Assembly (NCBI RefSeq): GCF_032854445.1
Contig: NC_088300.1
Coordinates: 56,084,984-56,148,983 of the forward strand
Length of the DNA stretch: 64,000 nt
Reading direction: 5' to 3'
DNA from: Liolophura sinensis
Taxonomy: Eukaryota; Mollusca; Polyplacophora; Chitonida; Chitonidae
Shown: piece by piece, positions 1 through 12,359 of the stretch
How the letters are laid out: each line of letters starts with the position of its first letter
Numbering within the stretch: the stretch's first letter is position 1
The notes under the pieces: model-generated
The model's input: the letters and a program-made list of their open reading frames with translations, nothing else
Databases searched by the model: none
Told to the model about the DNA's origin: nothing
Program-made: the position numbers and the translations under genes

Positions 1-12
1 TGGAGAAATTGG

Positions 13-690
13 ATTAAGGTGACCAGATGGGTATGGGTGTCTGGTTCAGTAGTTTTACTTTGTGGAGAGCAATCGGTTAAGATAAAGAAAGAGCAAATAA
101 GCAGGTCAGCACTTTCTTCTGCCTGGCTGTCCTCTCCCTTGTTTGTTTTACAGAGTCCATTGCTCATCTTCCTACCCACTTTCGCCCAGAAACAGGCTAC
201 ATCGACGGGTCTTGTCTGTCTAGGACATCTGCTCACCCACACATTCTGTGATTCATCTCTCCTTTTTGCCTTCGCAATACAAATAATATGTTCCGCCTGA
301 AGACTTTTCTACTGGCTTTTAGCTGCTGACTTGACCCAACACAATCTCTCTATTTTTTTTTACTAATTGCCTGCGCCTGCAAAATAATTTCGTTGCCGTA
401 ACTTTTTGTCAAAAAGAGAAAGCATGCAAAGTGTCAAAAACAGAACCCAGCAGCAGAAAGCACATGAGTGATTATGCTGAAACCGTCCACGTCCGGCAGG
501 AGGCTAGATAATTGGGTAACTGAAAGCATAAGGACAAGGATGCGCAGACAGTACACGTTCAAGGGATTTGAGGTGATAATGCCATAACTCGGATATTATT
601 TCACAGACATGTTTTCATACAAAACTTTAATCAAATTCTTCTTGTGCAATAGATAAACATTGCCACTAATATAGTGGAAATGCGAAATTT
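13..690 (+). repeat. Module A copy 1 (dispersed repeat of the 0-30 kb block)
   Basis: Shares with five other plus-strand copies a fixed series of landmarks: gtgaccagatg, 'ctggttcag', tctgtctaggacatctgctc, cacacattctgtg, 'ctggcttttagc', 'tgacccaacacaatctctct', 'tttactaattgc', 'gccgtaactttttgtca', gagaaagcatg and 'catgagtgattatgctgaaa'. No reading frame is conserved between copies, so it is not coding. Confidence 0.75.
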
Positions 691-703
691 CAGTGATCTT
701 AAG

Positions 704-1014
704 GGTGAGTGAGTGAGTGCTTGGGGATTAAGGTCGTACTTAACAATTTTTCAGTCTTATGGATAGTCATATGATGACGAAGGAAAGAGTGCATTTATTG
801 GGTGTCCTTGTTGCACGACAGATTTCCCCCGATCTTTTATCTTGTGCTGATTCACTGAGGCGCCTTACCGAAGGCAAGTAAGCAGCACCGCCCGGGCAAT
901 TATATTGTTACAACTTCCTCTTTTAAGGTCCCAGGTGTGACTCGACACAGGATTGACCGTGGTTCCACCGCTCCCGTAGCGGACGCTCTAACAATGGTGC
1001 TATCGGGGCACCAT
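704..1014 (-). mobile_element. tRNA-derived SINE, type 1, with target-site duplication
   Basis: Reverse-orientation copy of the SINE at 31294-31661, starting with the gagtgagtg tail and ending in the tRNA-like head (gtagcggacgctctaac). The 13-bp direct repeat cagtgatcttaag occurs at 691-703 and 1015-1027. It interrupts the trailing end of a module A copy. Confidence 0.85.
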
Positions 1015-1639
1015 CAGTGATCTTAAGAGTTTCTCTTTTGCACAGCCGCTCAGCACTAGCTAGTAAATGCGCAGGCTCGAATGCAGTTGTCGTAGACGTT
1101 CTTTAAGACTGGACCAATGGGAAGCTTTTTGGCCTTTTTGTGTATATAATTTACTATATTATCCACAGCATGAACCTTGGTCGAAAACAAATATTTGTCA
1201 GTATTAGTTACCTAATTCTTATAGCCTACTGACAATAAGCTAAAGCTAACAGGTTGGCTGGAGTCAACTAGAGCACATGTGTACAGCGAACAGTAAATCT
1301 ATTGCACGTTTATTGGTGGTTACTTTAGAATTAGCTGTTCTGTTCTAAGATTTCCAGTACAAGATTGTAGACCAGGATTGCTTTCATTGGGCACTAGACA
1401 TGCACAGCTTGCGGCTATAGTAAGGAAAAATTGATTACCAATCTATCAACATAAGAAAAAGCTAAGAAGTAAACAAACCGTTATCACAGTTCTTGAGTTA
1501 GTTGAAAAGATTTTAAAGAAGGACGTGTGTAAATAAAATAGTAAACTAAACTTGGTTATTAAGACCATAGAGACATACAGCACACTAGCAACATCCAGAC
1601 CTGCTTTGTTCCTTCTTTTTGTTCCTTTCCTTTTGGACG

Positions 1640-2110
1640 GTTGCACTTGCTCCACAACGCACTGGTTACACGGATCGCCTGCAATCCTTTTCTATCCCAT
1701 TCGTCACATCACACAAGCTCGGGTTTGACGTATCGGCTCCTTTGATGCAATTATAAGGTCGCCAACCCTCCTCAGTGGCATTTCTCGATGCCACTTAGCC
1801 CCGAGCATTCACACGCCGACATAAAGAACCAGTCCCATGTTTTCTTGACGTTGACCAGTTCTATGGCTCACTAAACCACTGATCTACATCTTCCCTTGGG
1901 AACCACGCTTATGTTGTATTGTCAATATGGAGGAAGTAGAGGATTACATCGGCAATGTACACAAGACATCCAGACAACACCAGACATATGTCAACGTCAT
2001 CGAGTGCTGTAGTCTGTACTAACTTACATCGCTGACCATGGAGTTAATAACCATTAATAACATTGTTAGCCTTCCCCCTTGAATATCTGATGGTCAGATG
2101 CAGCATATAA
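1640..2110 (+). repeat. Module C copy 1
   Basis: Landmarks 'atcccattcgtcacatcaca', 'gcatttctcgatgccactta', cacgccgacataaagaacca, 'accactgatctacatctt', 'atggaggaagtagaggatta' and 'gtgctgtagtctgtactaac', shared with 2790-3200, 10090-10380 and 18460-19180. Confidence 0.7.
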
Positions 2111-2790
2111 CTGATTTCATCTAATAACCCAGCCTACGTCCCGCCAGACATTTTATACTATTTCTGTACCATTACACAATCTTGACATGTTCCCATCTAC
2201 TGGCATGGTATGACCCAGGTATATAGGAGACACGTTCATCACCTGATTACTTACATTCACCTGCAGTCTACCACCCTGGTACTGGACTATCAAACACTCA
2301 GGTATTATACGGGCATGTGTGACGGGGAGACCTTCGGAAGAACTGAACCATCGACATTTGGGGCCGTTCTCTGACCTTCTACCACTACGAAACTCCCAAT
2401 GACCCGGTTAATTGTAGATGGCAGGATCATTCCAGCCTGTTACATGTGAAAAAGCTATTTTGGATAAGCCTTGTTCCTCATAATGTAGACAGACCTTAGA
2501 AATCCGTTGTATTATCTTGCAGGGTGCGTCCAGACTGGCCAGTGTGTTATTTCTGACAGGATATATTACTCACTAGTTAGACAATGAACCATTCTGTGAA
2601 CGTACTGTAAATCAATATTGTACTATGTAATATACTATATACTTAAAGTGGTAACCATTGTCTCTTTCGTTTCAGGGTATCTTCATATATAAGTGTATAC
2701 GTTACGGTGGTAAGTTACAGATGTGGTTCAAAGACGAGTTGACCGTTAAAGTTTTACGTTTTTGGTTATTTTCTGAAAGATTCTGACTTG
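2110..2790 (+). repeat. Module F/E copy 1
   Basis: Shares with 4690-5330 the series 'ttttatactatttctgta', 'catgttcccat', 'ataagcct(t)ggtcctcata', 'ccgttgtatt(a/t)tcttgca' and 'gatgtggttca', in the same order and spacing. Confidence 0.7.
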
Positions 2791-3210
2791 TTATAAGAAT
2801 CCAATCCTTTTCTATCCAATTCGCCTCATGACACAAACTCGGGCTTGACGTATTGCCCCATCTAATATGATTCAATACCCTGTATAATGGCATTTCTCTA
2901 TTCCACTTCGAGCATATAAAAGCCGACATAAAGAACCGTTTACACGTTTTCTTGAATCTCACTTTGGAGTACCGTTGATATGGAGGAATCAGAAGAATGC
3001 ATCTGCTATGTACACAAGGTATTTGAACGAGGTCAATATGCCAACGCCATGGAGCGGTGCAGTCTGTACAAACTAATATCACTGACCACGAAGTTAATAA
3101 TCATGTTAGCGCTAAGATGGAGACTTCTTCCTCTTAATGGCCATGTGAGTTTCTGATGGTCAGCTGCGAGATGAATAGATCCGATTTCATCTTCCCGTGA
3201 ACAAATAACT
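2790..3210 (+). repeat. Module C copy 2
   Basis: Same order of landmarks as copy 1, with 'ctattccacttcgagcatat', 'aagccgacataaagaaccgt' and 'atatggaggaatcagaagaa'. Confidence 0.7.
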
Positions 3211-3644
3211 TATAGACGAAAAACCTAATAAGCACGGTTACAGTCATTTCTAGATGAACATTGTGGATGACGATGTGACCTGGAGAGATTTACCGTCGTG
3301 TTAATTTTGGTTTCATCGGTTTTTTTGATTTTGTGTGTTCAGCAAAACGTCTCTTGGTAAAACATCCCTAGAAAATTATTACAAGGACGAAAAGCCGGAA
3401 AGATATCTCACATTATAAACTAATTTGGTTAACAAAGTAAAGTCTAAACATCTCCCCTGTTTATTCTACATTTATTCTTCGAATTTAGTGAGTATAGGGT
3501 TGATGTGGTGTTCTTCACGAACCACGACTTCACGAACTACTGGATGTCATGCCTAGAATACTGCCAACATGTTACCTGGTTTATTTATTATCTTTGAAAG
3601 GGGTAGGTGTCAGTAATCCACCATGTATACTTGCATTTGGAATT

Positions 3645-3965
3645 GAGCGAGTGGTTAGGGTATAAAGTCGTACTTAACAATTTTTCTGTTATACAACGAC
3701 GAAGGAGTCCTTAAATTGCATGTACGTGTAATGTGCCTTATTGTTGCAGGACGGATTTCCACAGCGCTTTTATCTAGTACTGCTTCATTGAGACGACTTA
3801 CCGAAGGCAAGTAAGCGCCACACGAGCCATTATACTGACACGGGTCAACCAGCCGTTGTGCAATCCCCTTAATGCTGAACGCCAAGCGGGTAAGCCAGCT
3901 CTTCCTATTTTAAGGTCTTAGGTGTGACCCGCTCTGCTAAGCGGACGCTCTTCCAACTGAAACTC
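3645..3965 (-). mobile_element. tRNA-derived SINE, type 1, head-truncated
   Basis: Minus-strand copy with body sequence 'gacgacttaccgaaggcaagtaag' region and part of the tRNA head (gctaagcggacgctctt). The actc tail has eroded to gagcgagtggtta. Confidence 0.75.
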
Positions 3966-4394
3966 TTCCAACACAATTGCCGGTCGATTGGAATTGAAGA
4001 TACACTGTTATACCAGCGTATACGACCTGATATTTCGTTGAAAAGGGTGAGTGGAAATATTGATCTTCGAGAATTTATCATAATGAAGAGCATATCGGAC
4101 AATTAATACAGGTACGCCAGTTAACGCTGACTGTGTTTTCTCGGACGCCGTGCCGCTGTGCACGCCAAGACCGACCTCACGGCACACACGATGGGAAGAA
4201 GAACCTCGACTGAGGATCTTCGTTGAGCTGAGAGAAAAAAATTGTCGTGGGTGAACTGCTAATTAGTCGTTTTCGATTTAGTTTGCAAGGGTGTACAATT
4301 TAACTAAAGTTGCGCAAAGTCTTTTTTCCAGGTGTTGTTGCTGTTAGCTGGTGAATCATTAGAACCTTTATACTATCTACGGGCCTTGTCTGGA

Positions 4395-4589
4395 AGTGGG
4401 CCATCACAACGTGATGTCATTATCACTCCTGCTAACCCAACTTGAGATTCAGGTGTCCACCAAGGCGGCAGTTATTATGACTTGGTGTAATCTGTTTGCA
4501 ACTGTAACTTTTGATTGACCTTTTGTCATTGGCGGTTATCAGAAATATAATCGGAAAAGGCCACTTTGTTAACGTCAAAGAGACGTGTA

Positions 4590-4600
<11 letters not shown>
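4395..4600 (+). repeat. Module B copy 1 (truncated by TA microsatellite)
   Basis: Module B landmarks: 'cgtgatgtcattatcactcctgcta', ggtgtccaccaaggcggcag, 'ttttgtcattggcggttatc'. The right side is replaced by the (TA)n run at 4594-4678. Confidence 0.65.

Positions 4601-4678
<78 letters not shown>
4594..4678. repeat. (TA)n microsatellite
   Basis: About 42 TA units. It yields Tyr/Ile-repeat open frames on both strands that are not genes. Confidence 0.98.
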
Positions 4679-4679
<1 letters not shown>

Positions 4680-4689
4680 GTCTGACAGA

Positions 4690-5330
4690 TGACGGACATA
4701 TTCCAATAATCTTTTTCATCTTCGCCCTCTCATTTTATACTATTTCTGTAAAAGTACACGACTTAGCATGTTCCCATTCAGTCACTATATATGACCAAGG
4801 TCATATAGGTCACAGGTACATTAACTGATGAATTTCCCTCACCTGTTGTGTAATATATTTTTGCACTCGAATATCAACCATGTGAGATTTGAATCAACGA
4901 CATCTGGTACCTTAGCCTGAGCTTCTAACACCAGACCACAAATTAATACTGGCTCATTTGAATATGCCCAGTAATTTCCATTTTGTTGCATGTGGAAATG
5001 CAGACAAAGATTTTAGATAAGCCTTGGTCCTCATAAACCAAAGAACCCGTTGTATTTTCTTGCACAGATTGACCATTGTCATATTTCCGCCAGAGTTTAT
5101 TACTGACTGACTAGACTGCCAACGACTCCGCAGACGTACTGTATATCAACAATACCTGGTGTCTTCTGGTTCATATTTTTGCTGAAGATGGTAAAAGATT
5201 GTTTAGATGATCATTTATTGATGTGGTTCACTGACTGGTTGGCAGCTAATGCTTCTTGGTTATTTGGTTGAAGGTTCCTATAGGAATTCATTCGCAAAGT
5301 TTTAAGCATATCTATTTGCAGCCCCATAGT
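4690..5330 (+). repeat. Module F/E copy 2
   Basis: Second copy, beginning right after the TA microsatellite, 2.6 kb from copy 1. Ends with 'tgatgtggttcactgactgg'. Confidence 0.7.
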
Positions 5331-6290
5331 TGTCTGAGTTAGAGTCTGGGTTAGGATAGCCTATTTAGCCGCTGTCAGGCGTTTTCATTATATCTATATA
5401 CAATGTATCGGATACGATCTTATGAATGCTGTCACAGTTATAAAAAGTGCTCAAATCGACGTCATTGTAGTTTTGTATCAGTCATATAATACTGCATCTT
5501 TTTGTTAATTCCTTAGGCGCATGAGTTGCTTAAGATGCAATAAAGAGTTTACACAATTTAACCTCATACGACCACTTATAGCTGGAAGAGAAAGCAATCA
5601 TTTTTGTATAATTTTACACCTTAAAAGTTGCCTTTCTCTCAAAATGACAAAAAGCCATTTACAATGAAGAGTAAGCGCTATTTATAAAAAAAATTGCCAC
5701 CAATACCTGATGGATGATCAGAAAAAACATCCCATCTTAAGTATACCTTGGAGAATGCTCAATCCATTCAGCTAGAGAAAACGCTCAATAGTAGGTTCTA
5801 GACAGTTTATTGGTAGTTTTTTAGAATTAATCTTCTGTTGTAAGCTTACATGAATGTAGGTCATACTAAAAATTGATAAGAGGTCGTACTTCACCGGTCA
5901 CGTGTGACCATTTTCCAAATAATCTCGAAATTGTATTCCTGACTAAACCGTGATTCTACTCGTGGACTAAGCACCCTCGAGGCCTGCCCCCTTTGCATTG
6001 CTTTAATGCGTTTGTTCATTAAATGTAAAGACAATGAAGCATTTGAGTAATTCTAGACCACTGATGTTTAAAATACTGCAGTTAACATCACTGCATATTT
6101 ATTGCATAATGCCAGGGGACGTGTAACTTGCTACTATTCAAACATTTATATGAACTGTTAGAGCAAAACCCTAACTGAGGTAAACGGACAAGATGCTGTA
6201 TTTCATGGGGAATTTGTTATGTCACTTGTTCAGACAAGTGACACAAAATAGTCAACAGAAAAATTTTATCAGGTCCCGAGAGACACAAAG
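5330..6290. other. No gene seen
   Basis: AT-rich sequence between module F/E and module B. A short stretch (about 6060-6180) recurs at 16720-16830, so part of it belongs to the same repeat family. No exon-like open frame. Confidence 0.5.
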
Positions 6291-6800
6291 CGGACTAGTA
6301 ATACTCAGACCGTGATCTGTCAGCTACTGCAGCGTTTACTTGACGTTTTGTCAATGTCGGCTACCTGGTCAATTCTTTTACAAGCACCAGTTACCTTCTG
6401 GGCTAACCCTGAAAGGAAAGAATAGTCCTTGCCGTGAAAACAAGCTGTGTGTCGCCGAGAGGATCTGCCTGTTACCTCAGCTCTGTGATAGATCTGCGGA
6501 TGGTTTTTACACGTCTTATCGTCCAGTTTTCTGAGGCAAAATCGGAAGTATTCTCACTGGGATTTGACAGCTCAGGAAGGAGATCATACAAGCTGCGTTA
6601 TCAACAAAAAGGTTAGAATTTGATCACACCTTTGTGGGCTCATACAAAGCTCTCAGATATAAGAAAAAAAACACTGCAAACACAAATGGAATGTCTTAAT
6701 GAGAAATAACCTGATAAAGCTCTTTGTGATACATCCTGGACTGATTAAACGGTTATTTCCATTTTATTGCTAGCGGTTAGCAGGCGATGAAAACAGTTCA
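6290..6800 (+). repeat. Module B copy 2
   Basis: Contains 'tgtcagctactgcagcgttt', 'gtcgccgagaggatctgcct', 'tctgaggcaaaatcggaagt', 'gatttgacagctcaggaagg' and 'atttgatcacacctttgtg', all shared with 22925-23440 and 25745-26580. Confidence 0.7.
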
Positions 6801-6999
6801 ACGGACAAGAATTAAAAAGGAAAAAGCTTTAGTTAACTGAAATAGCAATGACCCCCCCCCCCCCAAATTTGATGATATAACATAACGTAGCACCTAAGAG
6901 TAATGACATCGTGCCTTCCTTGGTCAGAGGCTAGAATTTATTGAAGCATTCATTGTAATATTTTTAGGGTTACTGGGATATCAACGAAAAAACCGCTGT

Positions 7000-7740
7000 G
7001 CAAACTATATGAATTTGGGAGCATTTCTTATTCAGTTAACTAAATCTTTTGTTCTTTTTAACTCCATCCGGTTTCCTACAACCATACACATTATCACCAA
7101 GGGATTTTTTCTTTTTTTTTTTCTCTTTTTTTTTTTGGAGAAAAGTACAATCGGGGATCAATGCGGTCAAATTTGTGAAATTTCCGGTGTGTGCGCCAAG
7201 TAAGAGGTTCAGCTTGTGTTTGTGTTTTAAAGTAAGCCCCTGCAATGTTTATAAATCTGTTCTCTCACGAAGAAAAACTATTATTGAAAACAGTATTTAA
7301 ATTCATTCACCCTTTCCCACTAATGCTCCTGAATGGTCGCTATATAAGACAGTCTCTTTGTTGTGCCTGGTAGTAACTCATAGTACTTTCATCCACCTAC
7401 ACTCTGACCATAATTGGTGGATTTGGTTGGATGACAATACTTAATGGCTGAAGCATGCTGTGTGGTCAGGGAGACCCATACTCCCACTCCCTCCATTCAC
7501 TATCACTATCCGCTTCACCCACTGTCGTCATCGGCCTCCTGTAGTGGAACCACTTTCTGTACGTATACACCGTCCATCGAATGTAATTATACCTAGAGGA
7601 AACTATATGCTTTGTAATCATTATGCTTTTAGGTTGTCATTTGCACCACTTACTAAATGCAGATTCCCTTAAATCTTACGTTATATCGGAAATTATAAGC
7701 TAATTTTAGCATAATTAGCCCAAGGCCACATTTGTAAACG
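7000..7740 (+). repeat. Module D copy 1
   Basis: 'ttcagttaactaaatctttt', 'cctgcaatgtttataaatct', 'gcctggtagtaactcatagt', 'gggagacccatactcccact' and 'tcttacgttatatcggaaat' are shared with 12360-13170 and 16380-16850. T-rich tract at 7105-7136. Confidence 0.7.
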
Positions 7741-10090
7741 GGTGGGTTGTAAATGTTATCCGGGGTGCTGCATCTCGTCATAAACCGTTAGACATCAACA
7801 GATCAGATGGCATGACACGACAGGTTGTGCCCAGAGGCCGTGGACACTAGACACTACAAGACACAAACTGAACACGATAAATTTAATATTGACGATAAGC
7901 AATGACAGTCAAGCGTTAAACGACACTTACTGAGTGACAATCATCTGACGTTAAAATCGACAGTCGCTGAACATCACCAACCTAAAGGCAACTGTTAGGC
8001 GACTGGCTGGGATGGCCAATCAATAAACGACATAAACTTAACATCGTGCTCAACCACGCCCAACCCCCTCCAAGAAAATATATCACTGCCATACTGAAAT
8101 ATTTTACAACACTCTCTTATTTTCTCTCTGAACTTCATATTTTCAAATACGAATCACACGATTCTGACTGGTCGGTTCAGACGAGAAGACTGGCTGTCCA
8201 AGAATAACTTGGATGTATTTAATTCTCGCCTAAAATTGTAAAAACTATTACAGATATAAACAAAAACTATAAAAAAGTGAGGAAAGTGCCATTGAAACCA
8301 GAACTGTGTCACCTCGAACTAGCACCAAAAGCAAGGCACATCAACGTTCTCATCTCACTGAAGTCAGATAAAGTGACCACACTTGCTGGACCATGTAAAT
8401 AACTGGATCTGAAGGAAAACAGTTGTGAGAACATCTCCACTCGTTTATGTATTTGACACCAAGAGGAAGAAAATGTTTATAACATGTAAAAACACAAACA
8501 AAACTTTGCTGTACTGTATTTATTATTCTGTATGCATTTACCTCAGTTGGTAAGGTATTTGTAAAGGCCAGACGAGTGCTATCAAATAGTAAATTGACAA
8601 TGGTAATCAAACTCTAAAAGACACGAAGCGCACTGGTAAAATTCAGACTAACGGCTTTAAAGGACAAGACAGCACCTGGCTAAAACATATTTCAATCAAA
8701 AGCAGGATTCTCAAGCTTTCTACAAAGTATCATACTTTTTTATTTTAATGAGTTTTCACACAATAACATATAGAACAAAGTGACAGCAGTGCACAAATAC
8801 CTGGACAGAATCGAGGCAGATTCGTTGCTATCAGTTTGGGCGGCCTAAGCTGTGACGCAGCCTTTACCCATCACTCCACGAGGTGACATATGATAACACA
8901 GAACTACTGCAAATGACATCATTTTGAAATCGTTTACAACGATTTAGTTACGTTTAGCCGAAGGGCCATTTCACACAGTGTTGTGGGATAGGTGTGAATC
9001 AATTAGGGATCACCACAGACGTAAAATTACTTGATTTGCAAGCCGTGTAATATTCAACGACAGTATCACAAATTATATCCGACAGGAGCATGCTAGCTCG
9101 GCCCAAAAACCGCATTCATCTCCCCCAGTAGACTCTGGGCCTACTTAGACATGCTGCTCAAATTATACAAATACATTTTTTGTCGTTCGTTTTAACGTTT
9201 AGTCAGCAGTTTCCAAATGACAAATACCAGAGCCAGCGAAAAATGCCTTTGGGATGCCCAAGGTTTATGGGATTGAGAAGACGGCATCCCACCGAGCAAT
9301 GCTTAAAATTAATTAATTCTTATGATATATTTCTGGTCTCTAAATTTATTAGGATTGAAGAAAATAAATTTGTTCCTTTGCCTAAGTCGCATATAAGGGA
9401 TGATTTTTTTCCTGTTTTCTTTTATAAAATATCGTAAAATTATTGAAACGCAGTGCTCAAACCGTGGTACTTTCTCTGAGGCCCGTGATGACTATGTCAA
9501 CTTAGAAGCCACCAACACAATACCGAAGCATAAAATTCAACGACAGTCAAATGCCTAGATCAACCTAAGTGGTGTTCAGATTTAGTTGCATTTGTTTCGG
9601 AATTGAGTATGAATCTAGTTGTTCAAAAATCCTATTGTAATGTTGTAAACATTTAATAGGGAGTCAAAATAACCTGCACAACCCCTCCGGAGGTTACGAC
9701 CTGAACCAGGAATATCCCGGCGGTGACTTAAACCGTAATTGTTATAGCGAGCTTACTTGTATCAACAATTCAAGCAGTGGAAGAAATATCCTTCCAGTGT
9801 GTCCAATCTCGGAGAAAGCTATTTATCACTTGGACCGTCATCGTCGAAGTCCACAATTTTATCTGCCATAAGCTAGTAAACGTGACGTCACCGTGCAGTT
9901 GATAATGGAGACGCGCTGAAGCTGTGTCAAGACGAAGTTTCACCAAACTCTTACGGGGATGAAAAAAATCTTTAAAAAAATATTTAATGCCGGTTTAAGA
10001 TACTTTGAATGGTAGTCTTTCAGTGGATACAAACATTAGTCAGGTGCTGTCTTGCACTTTAAACCGATTTGTTCTTTCTTGAAAATTCCA
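7740..10090. other. No gene seen; mostly single-copy-looking AT-rich DNA
   Basis: Only short open frames (the longest 86 codons) without recognisable motifs. I see no copies of modules A-F here; a TGACGTCA occurs near 9880. Nothing supports a coding exon. Confidence 0.5.
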
Positions 10091-10385
10091 GTAATTTATT
10101 CCGCCCAATTCTGTGCTGAGGCGGAAAGCTGGTGTGTTCTGGCGCGCACTAAGAAAACAACGGACTCAGCAGATCGCCTTTGGACAATGCCACTTCGCCA
10201 CAGCACACAACTTCAGGCTTGACGTTTCGGCTCCTTTGATAAGATTATTAGGTGACGAATATTATTCTTCGTCACTATTTCTCCATTCCACTTGACCCCC
10301 AATATTCACACGCCGACATTACGAACCCTTTACACGGTTTCTTGACGTGGACCAGTTCTATGGGAGTTCTAAAGCACAAAAATCA
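10090..10385 (+). repeat. Module C copy 3 (5' half)
   Basis: Starts 'attctgtgctgaggcggaaa' and passes 'ctccattccacttgaccccc' and 'cacgccgacattacgaaccc'; breaks at 'tatgggagttctaaagc' and joins module F. Confidence 0.7.
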
Positions 10386-10940
10386 TAGAAGTCTGTTGTA
10401 AGGTGACATGTTCAGACTGACCTGTCAGTTATTTATAGCAGACATTGCCACTACAGCTGGCTCGACCACCAACCACTTCGTGGGCATACTGAAAAGCAAC
10501 ATTTCACACTGCGTCTTTGCTCACATTTTCGCCAAACATTGTGTCTTTCATTTCGGGGTAATAGAGCATATGTTTATCTGACAAGTTACTGATGTAATTT
10601 ACTGACGATATGAACTGTAAAGGGTTAACCCTTTCGGATATTTGCTGAAAAGTTCCTGCACGTCATATATTGATTTATTACCATGTCGTCTGGTTAGCTA
10701 TTTATCATCAACATGTGTAATTGCGCTTCTTACATAAGTGATAGCATATTTAGCTGCTGTCAAACTGTTTTCTGAGTTCTATGTCATACTGGTATTATTT
10801 AATTTGTCCTGATCTGCCCTAACTGACTTCTTTATTTAAATTATTAAGCTGGATAACCATTGAAACTGTAAGTTTCTTTCAATTAACTGTTGAGCTGAGT
10901 TGGATATACTCTTTCTCTGATTTTTTTAATTAACCTTGGA
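10385..10940 (+). repeat. Module F/E copy 3
   Basis: Partial F ('gtctgttgtaaggtgacatg') then E ('tgacaagttactgatgtaat', 'accatgtcgtctggttagct', 'tattatttaatttgtcctga'). E recurs at 13440-13765. Confidence 0.65.
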
Positions 10941-11644
10941 GATATATTTTATTTTATTTATTTATGTGTAGGTTTTTCAAATTCCATGAGGAACTCGTAC
11001 TTTTTTCTGATGGGTTTTAATTTCTTCGGAAAGGACGTCATCGTTGATCTTTCTCGGAACTCGGTGAACATACCCGAAGTTCGGTCTGTTCCCCACAGAG
11101 TACAGAGTTCATCGTTGACATCACCGCTGCAAGCTACTAAATTTCCGGACTGACCGCTGGAGCGAAATTTGAAAAATGTTTATACTGTTATGTGTTAATC
11201 CACATGATTACACATGATTGCGAGTGTAGCATGGGTTATTTTGTTAATTGTACTTGTTTCCTGCAAAACAAAACAGCGAGTACAAATCGAATGTTTTATT
11301 GAAAAATAATCTAATTTGTTCCATTGCATGAACATATTACAACAGCTCTGAGTATACCGAAAGATCGCGCTTAAAGTGCATACCAGATATCGAATTCATT
11401 ACAGATTACCTGTATCAGCTTGTTTTCAGCCAACTGGTGAAATAACCAGGAAAAGGGACAAGAATTGGACTCAACGCTCCTATCTCATTCTCACTGCTTA
11501 CTACATTCTGGACCGTACGTGAAATTTCTACTAAACTACTTACTCCGAGATTACTGTCTTCACAGGACAGGCATTTCACCCTAGCAGTTTCTCCAACTAC
11601 AAAAAGGAAACCGCTAGATTTGCTGCATCTCCGGGACGTTATCT

Positions 11645-12345
11645 TAAGTCAACTAAGGTGACCAAATGATTATAGATGCCTGGTTCAACGGTGGTACTTT
11701 GTAGACAGTGATCTGTTAACGGGTAGATCAAAGTGGTGTGTGGGGGGTGGGGGTGGGGGGCAGATAAGTAATGGTTCAGCCATTTTTCTGTCCCGCTGTC
11801 CGCTTTCTTTCTGTTTTACGAAGTCCCTCGCTCATCTTCCCACAACCTCCATCCAGAAATGGGCTACACCCACGGGTCTTGTCTGTCTGGGACACCTGCT
11901 CGCCCACACATTCTGTGTTTTTTTGCCCTTCACAAGCAGTATGATCGGCCTGAAGATATTTTCTACTGGCTTTTAGCAGCTGATTTGACCCAACGCGATC
12001 TGTCTATTCTCATTTACTAATTGCTACCATCTAAGAAACAGTTTCTTTGGCATAATTTTTTGTCACAAACAGAAAGCATGGGAAGTGTCAAGAACAGAAG
12101 CCACCAGCTGAAATCGTCAATGTAAGATAGGAGGTGAGATAATTGGATAACTGAAGGGAGTGGACGTCTGGCCTGGCACATGTACAGGGAGTAGCCTAGC
12201 GTTCAGTGACTGGGAGAGCGTGCTGTGTTAATATCGCAGCTGAGATATGATTTCATAACTAAGTTTTCATTAAACATAACTTAGTCAAATCCCGTTTCTG
12301 GAGCGAATAAAGATTTCCACTGACACGGAGAAAATGTACTGTCTA
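11645..12345 (+). repeat. Module A copy 2
   Basis: Same landmark series as the copy at 13-690, continuing without a break into module D at about 12360. A G-rich tract (ggggggtgggggtggggggc region, 11736-11760) has expanded inside it. Confidence 0.75.
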
Positions 12346-12359
12346 AAATGTTACGTTAT

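Noticed and set aside
4432-4828. Tyr/Ile-repeat frames
   Set aside because: Translation of the (TA)n microsatellite; the same applies to the frames at 50765-51330.
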